Shown one piece after another: positions 16,353-26,559 of a DNA stretch of 38,316 nt. This DNA comes from CAZFCK01 sp964517355. GTDB taxonomy: Bacteria > Desulfobacterota > Desulfovibrionia > Desulfovibrionales > Desulfovibrionaceae. The translations under genes and the position numbers were made by a program. Below the pieces are notes generated by a model that saw only the letters and a list, made by a program, of their open reading frames with translations, was not told the DNA's origin and did not search any database. Position 1 is the first letter of the stretch. Each line of letters opens with the position of its first letter. Location: positions 1 through 38,316 of the forward strand of contig CAZFCK010000013.1 in NCBI GenBank assembly GCA_964517355.1. Reading direction: 5' to 3'.

Positions 16353-18638
16353 CTACAGGACGCTTCGCCGGAGAATTTCTTGAAGCTCGCTTGCTTGAAT
16401 TGGTTTCGCCATGTAGTCGTCCATTCCCGCCGCGAGAAATTTTTCTTTATCCCCGGCCATGGCGTAGGCCGTGAGGGCGATAATCGGAATGTTGGCCACA
16501 TGAGCGCCGGCATCGCCCCTGCGTATGGCCAGCGTCGCTTCGACACCGTCCATGACCGGCATTTGAATATCCATGAAAATCAGATCAAAATGAGCGTGTT
16601 GCAAACTGGCTAAGGCCTGTTTGCCGTCTTCGACCGCTGTGACGTGATGTCCCTGCCGTTCCAGAAGCTTGGTCATGGAGAGCCTGTTCACGGTGTCGTC
16701 CTCAACCAGCAGGACGCGAAGAACCGGCATCTGCGCAGGGCGCATGCGCGGGATTTCCTCTACAGCCGCGTCAGGTGTCTTCACGACGCCGAAAGGGATG
16801 CTGACGTAGACGATTGTGCCCACGCCCACTTCGCTTTCCACGGCAATGGTCCCGCCCATCAATTCCACAAGATGTTTGCAAATGGAGAGCCCGAGTCCCG
16901 CCCCCTGATATTCTCTTCTGTATCCTTGATCGGAGGGGCAAAAAGGCTCGAACAGGGTTTGCAGTTTGCCGGGGGGGATACCGATGCCCGTATCCGCCAC
17001 CGAAAACAGTATCCTGCTGTGATCCGGCGACGTTTGGGAGATCTGCTGCGCCTGGAGCGTCACACTGCCTGCGGAAGTGAATTTGAATGCGTTGCCCACC
17101 AGATTGTTGAGCACCTGCTGCATGCGTGTTGTGTCGCCGATGATCCTTGAAGGCAGCGTGGGGCCCGTATGGCAATGCAGATCTATGCCGCTTTGACGCG
17201 CGGTCAGGTAAAAAAGCTCGCAGGTGTGCTTCAGTGTCTGGGCCGGATCAAAGGGTTCCTGAACCAGGGAGATCTTGTTCGCTTCGATCCTGGAAAGATC
17301 CAGGATGTCTGAAAGCAGGCGGGTCAAACGGCTGGAGGAGCGTATCGCGGCATGGACGTATTCATTCTGCTCCTCGCTCAAGGGCGTTGTTTGCAGCAGC
17401 TGCAGCATGCCCAGGATGCCGTTGAGGGGCGTACGGATTTCATGGCTCATATTCGCCAGAAAAAGCGATTTGGTTTTGCTGGCGGCTTCGGCTTGCTCCT
17501 TGGCCTTGTTGAGCGCGTAGTGTTGCATGAGAAGCCGCTCGTGGGCCTCTTTGAGGTCCGAGACCATGGCGTTGAAGGCGTTGCCCATTTCGACCAGCTC
17601 CGGGGGCAGATTGTCGATGGTGATGCTTTGGTCGAAACTGCCTTGGGCCAGGCGGTTGAATGCCCATTGAAAACGCTCTCTTACTGAAAAAAGAAGTTCT
17701 CTTTTCGAGATGGTGATCACGCAGACCCAGGGCATGGTGGCGACCGCGTGCCAGAGCAAGATGTAGGGCGAGTCTTCGGCATCCACTTCGAGCATTCCGG
17801 CGGTGGAGCGAAATAGTTGTTCAACGGGAGTGACGGCCAGGGCCTTGTGAGCGGAATCGTGCGTGATGCGCACCACATCGCCTTTTTCCTGGCGGGCCGG
17901 AGACACATCGTGGTTGCTTGCGATGACCAGCCCTTTCCGGTCCAGTATAAAGGTCTCTTGCGATTGCCATGTATGGCTCAGGCTGTCCTGATGGATCAAT
18001 CTGCGCACGGGGAGGTCTATGCTCCACAACCCCACAAACACGTCATCTAGGTATACGGGGATGGAGGCGGAGATGATCAGGCCCTGACCCGCGTAATCTA
18101 TGGTGGGCTCCGTCCAGCGGATAAGCCGTTCCGGATTGCGTTCCGGACACACGGAGACATAGGTGTGATACTCGGACCATTGAAAATCTGGAGTGATGGC
18201 CGTGATTTGATCGATGTACGGATACTGGAGCGCGGTATTGGTCACGTCCTGATAATAGATCCAGACAACGCCTTTCAGTTGGGTATACGTGTCCTTGAGC
18301 ATGGAGCCCAGATTCCTGTGGCAAAACATGCGGAACCGAGCATCGCGGTTGCCTCGGCGTTCCGGCGGCCAGGAATAGCTGATAGCGAGGTTGTCCAGGG
18401 TTCCCGCGCGGCAGGCGTGCAGTTTGGGAACGCTCAGGAAAAAGCCGTCTTCATTGATCTGGAATTGTTCGTCTCGCAGCCATCGCTCTATGTCTTCCGG
18501 GTTATGGGGCGTTGCGCGCAGCAGCTGCACGGTTTGATGCGACAAATATAACAAGACATCCTCTATCCTTTGGATTTCGCAGTGGATAAGGCTTGCAATG
18601 TTTTCGAGCTGTACTTGAAGATATTGTATCTGGTTCAT
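16353..18638 (-). CDS. Hybrid sensor histidine kinase: dCache-like sensor, HisKA, HATPase, REC, without clear membrane spans
   Basis: 761 residues. A double-Cache-like sensor region (about 40-320) contains WTEPTIDYAGQGLIISASIP, VFVGLWSIDLPVRRL and ETFILDRKGLVIAS. A short HAMP-like linker leads to the dimerisation domain with the phospho-accepting His in SHEIRTPLNGILGM (about 398), a HATPase domain with DTGIGIP and GAGLGLSICKHL, and a receiver domain with Asp in IFMDIQMPVMDG (about 691) and Lys in MAKPIQ. Unusually, no hydrophobic membrane segment precedes or follows the Cache part. A TAA stop lies directly before the ATG, so the frame cannot extend. No good ribosome site is seen. No partner response regulator with an output domain is adjacent. 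Confidence 0.88.
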   Translation of the reverse strand: MNQIQYLQVQLENIASLIHCEIQRIEDVLLYLSHQTVQLLRATPHNPEDIERWLRDEQFQINEDGFFLSVPKLHACRAGTLDNLAISYSWPPERRGNRDARFRMFCHRNLGSMLKDTYTQLKGVVWIYYQDVTNTALQYPYIDQITAITPDFQWSEYHTYVSVCPERNPERLIRWTEPTIDYAGQGLIISASIPVYLDDVFVGLWSIDLPVRRLIHQDSLSHTWQSQETFILDRKGLVIASNHDVSPARQEKGDVVRITHDSAHKALAVTPVEQLFRSTAGMLEVDAEDSPYILLWHAVATMPWVCVITISKRELLFSVRERFQWAFNRLAQGSFDQSITIDNLPPELVEMGNAFNAMVSDLKEAHERLLMQHYALNKAKEQAEAASKTKSLFLANMSHEIRTPLNGILGMLQLLQTTPLSEEQNEYVHAAIRSSSRLTRLLSDILDLSRIEANKISLVQEPFDPAQTLKHTCELFYLTARQSGIDLHCHTGPTLPSRIIGDTTRMQQVLNNLVGNAFKFTSAGSVTLQAQQISQTSPDHSRILFSVADTGIGIPPGKLQTLFEPFCPSDQGYRREYQGAGLGLSICKHLVELMGGTIAVESEVGVGTIVYVSIPFGVVKTPDAAVEEIPRMRPAQMPVLRVLLVEDDTVNRLSMTKLLERQGHHVTAVEDGKQALASLQHAHFDLIFMDIQMPVMDGVEATLAIRRGDAGAHVANIPIIALTAYAMAGDKEKFLAAGMDDYMAKPIQASELQEILRRSVL

Positions 18639-19130
18639 TTATTTCAGCGTGTACAAGTTTCACCGCAATTTGAGAATATGATAACGGAAGTTCTTCATTG
18701 AATATTGGTGCTCGTGAAACCCGGAAACAGGAATTCATTTCTCGTCGCGGCATGCTGATACGTAAGAAAAACACTCTGATAACCTACATGAAAAAGAGGA
18801 AGTAAACTACAAAAAAATAACTTCGTGAGGGAAAAAGTCGCAAGAATCTATCGGAGGGGGAGAGGATGTGATTGGAACAGTGGATGCGCTGGACGCCCCA
18901 GGGAGATATTTTCCTGAGCCGCGGCAGCCCCTTGGGCGGGGGCGGTCCAGTGGGCGAGAAAAGAACGGAGTGAGGGGCGCTATGAATCCAAAAGAGCGAA
19001 CAAAACATTGCCTATGTCTTTTCGTGAAGAAAATCTACGGGCAATGCCTTGTTCGCCCTGCGTGAAAAACAGGAGCGCGGGCAAGAAAAGCGAGGTCGCA
19101 TGGCCCGTTGGGGCCATGATGTCTTCCGGG
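18639..19130. other. Gene-free stretch between the kinase and the DciA pair
   Basis: 492 bp containing the minus-strand kinase promoter, not resolved. A short ORF at 18868-19065 with a G-rich leader was not accepted. A structured segment at 18996-19056 is listed separately. No copy of repeat families A-C is seen. Confidence 0.4.
18996..19056. other. Possible structured RNA or terminator hairpin
   Basis: GCGAACAA (18996-19003) and CATTGCC (19006-19012) pair with GGCAATG (19040-19046) and TTGTTCGC (19049-19056), each side separated by a 2-nt internal loop. Inside is a nested stem TTTTC (19019-19023) with GAAAA (19029-19033). It could end the minus-strand DciA pair transcript (stop at 19131) or be a small RNA. 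Strand is not decided. Confidence 0.4.
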
Positions 19131-19475
19131 CTAAGCCCAGGCGGCAAGGCGACGGGTGCGCTTTTTCAGCTTGTTGATCTTGCGGCGTAAACCGTCACGC
19201 TGCTTCCGCTCGCTCATTTCGGTTTTGCTTGAACGCAGCTCTTTGATTTCCTTTTTCAGGTCGGAAATTTGCGCCTTGTAAGGAGAAACCTTCTGGCCTT
19301 CGTCATCGTGCATGCCGAAAACATCTTTGATGGAGGTGATGATTTCTTCCTTGCCCATTCCCGAGGCACCGGTGATCATGGGCAATTTGTCAATGACGAG
19401 TTGGCGCAGCTCTTTGGCCGTCATTTTGTCCAGGGGTTTTTTCAGTCCGAGATCGTCGAATTTGATTTCTTCCAT
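19131..19475 (-). CDS. Rho-N-like domain plus basic coiled coil, small protein
   Basis: 114 residues from ATG 19475, supported by AGGAGATAACC before it; the longer open frame to 19649 overlaps the upstream gene and is not needed. Residues about 14-50 (LDKMTAKELRQLVIDKLP, ITGASGMGKEEIITSIKDVF) follow the LxxMTxxELRxLA...GxSGMxKxELI pattern of the Rho termination factor N-terminal / SAP-like helical fold. The second half is a highly charged coiled coil (ISDLKKEIKELRSSK, LRRKINKLKKRTRRL) ending strongly basic, which suggests nucleic-acid contact. It lies 35 bp after the DciA-like gene and is probably co-transcribed. Function unknown; a role in replication or RNA binding is inference. Confidence 0.8.
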   Translation of the reverse strand: MEEIKFDDLGLKKPLDKMTAKELRQLVIDKLPMITGASGMGKEEIITSIKDVFGMHDDEGQKVSPYKAQISDLKKEIKELRSSKTEMSERKQRDGLRRKINKLKKRTRRLAAWA

Positions 19476-19510
19476 GGTTATCTCCTGCTCAGGCCCGCTC
19501 CGACCTGTTT

Positions 19511-19954
19511 TTATGTCTTTTCGCCGAAAACGGCGCAGTAAGCCCGGTAACTGCGCGCAACCGGCGAGTCCGGATTCATGTGTTTGAGCGCCTGTCCCAA
19601 TTTGCCGGGACGCGGAGGTGCGTGTTTCACCGCCTTTTGCGTGGCGCATGCATCTAACGGGGTTTTGCCCATTAGCAGTTCACATTGCACGTTGTCAAAG
19701 AAAAATTCACCTAAATAGGCATTCACGTCAGCCAAAATCTGTGGCGCGTAAAAATGCGCTTCCTGCATGGCCGCGCCATCTTCCACCCCCAGGCGGAGGG
19801 TGGTCTTGCGGCGCCCCAGGGGATGTGCGAGGGCGGCGGCCTCTTCGCCGACCACACGCGCCCAGTCGCTCCACAAGCGCACCAGCCGGAACGATGTATC
19901 CGCCTGGGTTTTTTCGCGCAGAAAGGAGCGTAGATTGTACCCCAGATGCCGCAT
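19511..19954 (-). CDS. DciA-like (DUF721) protein, probable replicative helicase loader
   Basis: 147 residues. The N-terminal half follows the DUF721/DciA pattern: LVRLWSDWARVVGEEAAALAHPLG (about 24-47), then a beta stretch RKTTLRLGVEDGAAMQEAHF and QILADVNAYLGE, ending with the strand VQCELLMG. DciA binds DnaB and helps load it at the origin in bacteria that lack DnaC/DnaI. The C-terminal tail (KHAPPRPGKLGQALKHMNPD) is less conserved. The ATG at 19954 has only a weak GGGG element upstream. It is the first gene of a two-gene minus-strand unit with the Rho-N-like gene. The family is confident; biochemical role in this organism is inferred. Confidence 0.78.
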   Translation of the reverse strand: MRHLGYNLRSFLREKTQADTSFRLVRLWSDWARVVGEEAAALAHPLGRRKTTLRLGVEDGAAMQEAHFYAPQILADVNAYLGEFFFDNVQCELLMGKTPLDACATQKAVKHAPPRPGKLGQALKHMNPDSPVARSYRAYCAVFGEKT

Positions 19955-20323
19955 GACGCATGCCCCAACATGCGGGGCGTTTTTGTTTGCCCCACATAGA
20001 ATTTTTATTTATACGCCATTCGCTTTGATGCGTCAACCATGTTGACCCAATGCGTCGCTGGAAAACGTACCCCTTCTTCTTGTCGAGACTACGAAATGCA
20101 TTTAAAGTTCATAAGGTCGGAATGAGGGGCGCTCAGGCACGGCTCCCGTCGGTTGCGGCGCACGGTTGTTCCCGCCTTGTTCCGTTTCCTGCACGCGGAT
20201 ACGTGTGATGGAGCGCCGGATGCGCCCTGCGCGCTTGACGGACCGGGACCGCGGGTAGCACGAAGGTGGGAGCGCATTGTACCGAAAAGATGAGTTGGAG
20301 CGACTACAAATGGAGCAGCTGGA
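19955..20323. other. Divergent gene-free stretch
   Basis: 369 bp between the divergent DciA-like gene (minus) and the HD-GYP gene (plus). It should contain both promoters; bases 19985-20025 are the most AT-rich and the best place for the minus-strand one. I see no c-di-GMP riboswitch signature, repeat copy or small gene. Confidence 0.4.
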
Positions 20324-21505
20324 ATGCCGGTAGAACACGTTCAGGCGGAGGGCGCCCCGCAGGAGATCCCGGCGGCCTCTTCACCTGCCCTTGCCTGTGA
20401 AGAAAGCGATGTCGCCCCCGATTTCGCCGAACTGTGCGTGCAGGGGCGTCGTATTCTGTTGGTCGACGACAACAGGACAAACCTCAACGTGCTGGTGGAC
20501 ATCCTCAAGCTGGACTACAAGCTGGGTGTGGCCATCAACGGCCCCAAGGCCTTGGAATACGCTGGAGTACACAAGCCCGATCTTGTGTTGTTGGACGTGA
20601 TGATGCCCGATATGGACGGCTTCGAGGTCTGCCGGCGGCTGAAGGCCGCGCCCGAGACCAGGGAGATTCCCGTCATATTCATCTCTGCGGTCAGGGAAGG
20701 GAAAAACAAGGCCAAAGGTTTTGCCGTGGGCGGCGTGGACTATGTCACCAAGCCCTTCGACGGCTTGGAGGTCAAGGCGCGGGTCAGAACGCATCTTTCG
20801 CTTAAATGCGCCCAAGAGCGTCTGCGCAATCAAAACGCTCTCTTGGACAAGCGCGTACGCGAGCGCACCAGGGAATTGCACGACACTCAGATCGAGGTCG
20901 TCACGCGTTTGTGTCTGGCCGCCGAATTCCGCGACAGCGAGACCGGCCACCATGTAAAGCGCATCAGCCACTATTGCGAGTGCATTGCCGAACAAATGGG
21001 CATGGACGCGGCGGACAGAGATGTGTTTTTTTACGCCGCCAGCATGCACGACGTGGGCAAGATCGGCATCCCGGACCACATATTGCTCAAACCGGGCCCC
21101 TTGGACGCGGCGGAATGGGAGATAATGAAGACCCACACCGTGATCGGCGCCAGGATGCTGGAGGACGGGGCGTCAGGCCTGATACGTATGGCCCGCGACA
21201 TCGCCCTGACCCATCATGAGCGGTGGGACGGACAGGGGTACCCCGGGGGGCTTGCCGGGGAGAGCATTCCCCTGGCGGGGCGCATAACTGCGCTTTGCGA
21301 CGTGTTCGACGCCTTGACCTCGGCGCGCCCCTACAAGGCGCCATGGCCCATCACCAAAGCCGTGAGCGAGGTCGCGGCCGGAAAAGGCACGCAGTTCGAC
21401 CCGGATGTGGTCAACGCCTTCAGAAGCCGGCTTGATTTTTTTGTGGACATCAAACACCGCTTTGCCGACGAGGGCCTGCCCCCTGCCGGGGCGGGTGACG
21501 GCTAA
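20324..21505 (+). CDS. Response regulator with HD-GYP domain, c-di-GMP phosphodiesterase (RpfG type)
   Basis: 393 residues. A poorly ordered N-terminal lead (about 1-40) precedes a receiver domain with acidic pair in ILLVDDN (44-50), phospho-Asp91 in VLLDVMMPDMDG, and Lys in TKPFDG. A short coiled coil (RVRERTRELHDTQIEVVTRL) connects to the HD-GYP domain: the metal-binding HD in SMHDVGKIGIPDHILLKPG (about 238-256), then HHERWDGQGYPGGL (about 297-310) with the GYP signature, and DVFDALTSARPYK. Such proteins hydrolyse c-di-GMP under control of phosphorylation. All key residues are present, so it should be active. Ribosome site GGAG lies about 10 nt before the ATG at 20324. A cognate kinase could be either hybrid kinase nearby; this is inference. 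Confidence 0.93.
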   Translation: MPVEHVQAEGAPQEIPAASSPALACEESDVAPDFAELCVQGRRILLVDDNRTNLNVLVDILKLDYKLGVAINGPKALEYAGVHKPDLVLLDVMMPDMDGFEVCRRLKAAPETREIPVIFISAVREGKNKAKGFAVGGVDYVTKPFDGLEVKARVRTHLSLKCAQERLRNQNALLDKRVRERTRELHDTQIEVVTRLCLAAEFRDSETGHHVKRISHYCECIAEQMGMDAADRDVFFYAASMHDVGKIGIPDHILLKPGPLDAAEWEIMKTHTVIGARMLEDGASGLIRMARDIALTHHERWDGQGYPGGLAGESIPLAGRITALCDVFDALTSARPYKAPWPITKAVSEVAAGKGTQFDPDVVNAFRSRLDFFVDIKHRFADEGLPPAGAGDG

Positions 21506-21512
21506 CGGCACA

Positions 21513-21636
21513 TACGATTATCGGACTTAACGAAAAAAGATAACGTCGCGGGCTTTCGCGCCCGCACGACGACCAGGGGAGGCCCCTGGACGCCGGGAAA
21601 AAGATTGTTATGCCGTTTCCTGTTCATAGTGTCGGC
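21513..21636 (+). mobile_element. Decayed MITE-like element, family B copy B2
   Basis: It starts TACGATTATCGGA and shares 32 identical bases with B1 (21565-21596 versus 2179-2210), including the CCAGGGG/CCCCTGG hairpin and, before it, GCGGGC with GCCCGC. Compared with B1 and B3 it lacks about 36 AT-rich bases before TGTTAT, and its right terminal repeat is degraded. Possible relics of the target duplication are ACGGCACA (21505-21512) and AAGGCACC (21639-21646), six of eight matching. Confidence 0.65.
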
Positions 21637-21727
21637 GCAAGGCACCGATTTCCACATTGTTGGAGGAATTGCCAGGCTTGGAATAATGCCAGAGATACTA
21701 TGATATCTCTGATATTGTAAAATTAAG

Positions 21728-21850
21728 AAGTTTGGGAAAGGGAGAGCGCGAGAGGGAAAACCCTTTTTAGCGGCAGCCGTTAGGCGCGGTCGTTTCGCGC
21801 CTTACGGATGGCGACAGCAACGCTAAGGGTTTCCCCTCTCGCATTTTCTT
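21728..21850 (+). repeat. Family A long-hairpin repeat, copy A2
   Basis: The hairpin runs 21748-21842: an outer stem (21748-21770 with 21821-21842, bulged) and an inner 17-bp imperfect stem (21772-21788 with 21796-21812) around loop GTCGTTT. T-rich sequence follows. Architecture and core are as in A1 and A4. Confidence 0.8.
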
Positions 21851-21861
21851 TTCGAAACGAA

Positions 21862-21941
21862 TTTAGCGCATTTTCGCCTTGAAACAAGGCTCCCCCCTGA
21901 AACAATTTCCAATTGTTCCAGAGAAATGCATAAGAGCATCT
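21862..21941 (-). repeat. Family C structured repeat, copy C2 (uninterrupted)
   Basis: Outer stem GCATTT (from 21868) with AAATGC (21924-21929), one arm CTGAAACAAT with ATTGTTCCAG, and a second arm GCCTT with AAGGC. It is in the opposite orientation to C1. Bases 21923-21941 are the exact reverse complement of 2309-2327. It continues directly into the hairpin at 21933-21967, which is the intact counterpart of the arm disrupted by MITE B1 in C1. Confidence 0.8.
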
Positions 21942-21967
21942 AGCGCTTTTCAAGCGTGAGATGCTCT
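21933..21967 (-). terminator. Nested hairpin after the phosphorelay kinase gene
   Basis: AGAGCATCT (21933-21941) pairs perfectly with AGATGCTCT (21959-21967). Inside, CGCTT (21944-21948) pairs with AAGCG (21952-21956). It starts 12 nt after the kinase stop on the minus strand and is followed by TTATGCATTTC. It is also the terminal arm of repeat C2, so the repeat may supply the terminator. Confidence 0.6.
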
Positions 21968-21978
21968 AGAAACACAGC

Positions 21979-24993
<3,015 letters not shown>

Positions 24994-25019
24994 GATGCGT
25001 TCGAATCCCGGTTGAGGTG

Positions 25020-26237
25020 TCAGAGGGACTGGTGGCGGGTGGCGCTGGGCACGGAAAGGGTCCCGGCGATGATGCGCTCCCGCAGCCGCTTGAGCAGGGT
25101 CAGGACTTCAGTGGGGACCAGGCGTTTTGTGTAGCGCATGGGCGAAATGTCAACGCCGCCGTCGCGCAGCGTGAACAGGTAGTTGGCGTTGCGCAGGGTG
25201 CCGGCCGCCAAGGCGTCGAGAATGCGCTCCACGCCGATGTCCATCCGTTTGACCACGCTTGTGAGGATGCAGCCCTCGGCGAGATAGTCCTGGTCCGCGT
25301 CCACGCCGATGGCGTACAAGTTATGCGCCTGAGCGTAGTTGAAGACGCCTATGCCGGAGGCTCCGGCCACGGGAAACAGCACGTCGGCCCCTGCTGTTTC
25401 GTGCAGCCGGCGGGCGAGTGCCGCCGCTGTTTCCGGATTGTTCCAGAAAAGGGTTTTTGTGTCGTGGTCTTCGATGTAGAGTACGTGCACGCCGACGCCC
25501 GGGACCGCGTGGAGCGCGCCGTACGTGAAACCGAGCACGAAATCCTGCACCGCGGGGATGCGCGTGGCCGCGATGACGCCCAGAGACCGGCTTGCCGACA
25601 TCCGCGCCGCAAGGGCCCCGGCCAGAAAAGCGCTCTGCTCCGAGGCGAAGGTCGCGCTGCAGACGTTGGGCGGATACTCCGGGAGCATGGCGTCCATGAG
25701 CGCGAAATGCACCTGCGGATGAAGCGCCGCGCCCCGCATCATGGCGCGGGACATGCCGCCGCTGGAGCAAATGATGATGTCGCTGCCTTGCGCGGCCAAT
25801 TGTTGAATAAGGTGCAGATAGGTTGGGGTGTCCGTCTTGTCGGCGGGCGTATGCGCCAGGTTGAGCGCGGCGCCGTGCGTACGGCAGGCGCGCATGGCGC
25901 CTTCGTAGATGCTGTCCTGGAAACCGCGGTCACCCAGCCCGCTGGAGTCGATGATCAGGCCGACCTTCATTGGGGCATCCCGCTCCGGCGGGGGCGCGGC
26001 GGTCATGCCCGCAGTGGACGCGGGCGGCGCGGTGCTCGGCGCATCGCCGCACGAGCAGAGGAGGCAGAGCCCCAGGAGCGGAAGCAGGAGCAGGGCCGTG
26101 CGCAACACCGTTCGCAAGGGGAACGCGCGATGACCGGTAAGGGCGGCCACGAGGCGTAGCCGCAGCCAAGTCCTGGAAGAAAAAGCGGTCGTGTGCGACA
26201 TGTTGTTACCGTCTGTATTTGCCAGTGTATGTTCCAC
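25020..26237 (-). CDS. BMP-family (PnrA-like) substrate-binding lipoprotein
   Basis: Up to 405 residues from GTG 26237; ATG 26201 is an alternative (393 residues) and neither has a good ribosome site. A hydrophobic stretch (VLRTALLLLPLLGLCLL) ends in the lipobox L-C-S-C, with Cys63 as the probable lipidated residue, then a Pro/Ala-rich linker. The mature part is a periplasmic-binding fold of the Med/BMP family: MKVGLIIDSSGLGDRGFQDS, IIICSSGGMSRAMM, FASEQSAFLAGALAARM, then VLFPVAGASGIGVFNYA and YAIGVDADQDY. BMP proteins bind nucleosides or related ligands for ABC import. Here no permease or ATPase genes follow; instead a kinase does, which suggests a sensory role. Possible operator at 26320-26334 upstream. 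Confidence 0.88.
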   Translation of the reverse strand: MEHTLANTDGNNMSHTTAFSSRTWLRLRLVAALTGHRAFPLRTVLRTALLLLPLLGLCLLCSCGDAPSTAPPASTAGMTAAPPPERDAPMKVGLIIDSSGLGDRGFQDSIYEGAMRACRTHGAALNLAHTPADKTDTPTYLHLIQQLAAQGSDIIICSSGGMSRAMMRGAALHPQVHFALMDAMLPEYPPNVCSATFASEQSAFLAGALAARMSASRSLGVIAATRIPAVQDFVLGFTYGALHAVPGVGVHVLYIEDHDTKTLFWNNPETAAALARRLHETAGADVLFPVAGASGIGVFNYAQAHNLYAIGVDADQDYLAEGCILTSVVKRMDIGVERILDALAAGTLRNANYLFTLRDGGVDISPMRYTKRLVPTEVLTLLKRLRERIIAGTLSVPSATRHQSL

Positions 26238-26319
26238 AATGAGTATGGATGCGGGATGCGATTACCTGCGAGTTGTTTTCCTTCGGAACAATACTTTATT
26301 ATTTGAGAACCGTCTTCAA

Positions 26320-26334
26320 GTAAACAGGGTTTAC
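26320..26334. promoter_or_regulatory. Operator-like inverted repeat
   Basis: GTAAAC (26320-26325), spacer AGG, GTTTAC (26329-26334): a perfect 6-3-6 inverted repeat in the shared upstream region of two divergent genes. The binding protein is unknown. Confidence 0.4.
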
Positions 26335-26490
26335 GGTACGCCGGCGAGTGGTGGTCTTCTGGTCTGATGTGCGGCAAAATGAAAAAAATACCTGGGAACT
26401 TTTTTATCATTTTGGGTAATGGAAGGCAATAATAGTAATTTCGGCCTGTTGAATTTGTTGCGGCGTGCGGGCCCTCGTTTCCGCAGGCAC

Positions 26491-26519
26491 TTGTCATGGC
26501 GCAATCCATGTTATAGTAT
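26491..26519 (+). promoter_or_regulatory. Candidate sigma-70 promoter for the lactate dehydrogenase-like gene
   Basis: TTGTCA (26491-26496), 17-bp spacer, TAGTAT (26514-26519). Transcription would begin about 35 nt before the ATG at 26560. TATAGT at 26512-26517 is an alternative -10 with a 15-bp spacer. Confidence 0.55.
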
Positions 26520-26559
26520 TGACCCTTGGAGCAATTTCTAGCATAAAGGAAGTTTATCC

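Larger units (their letters stand above)
26238..26559. other. Divergent regulatory region between BMP lipoprotein and lactate dehydrogenase-like genes
   Basis: 322 bp, AT-rich relative to the genes. It contains an operator-like inverted repeat (26320-26334) and a plus-strand promoter (26491-26519), both listed separately. A possible minus-strand promoter reads TTGAAG, 17 bp, AAGTAT (about 26291-26319 on the plus coordinates), but the -10 is weak. No gene is seen. Confidence 0.45.

Noticed and set aside
18868..19065. 65-residue ORF with G-rich leader and GTG start
   Set aside because: Low coding character, overlaps the hairpin at 18996-19056, no recognisable sequence; the purine-rich leader is probably chance.
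20089..20323. c-di-GMP riboswitch before the HD-GYP gene
   Set aside because: Searched because of the gene function, but the GEMM signature bases are absent.
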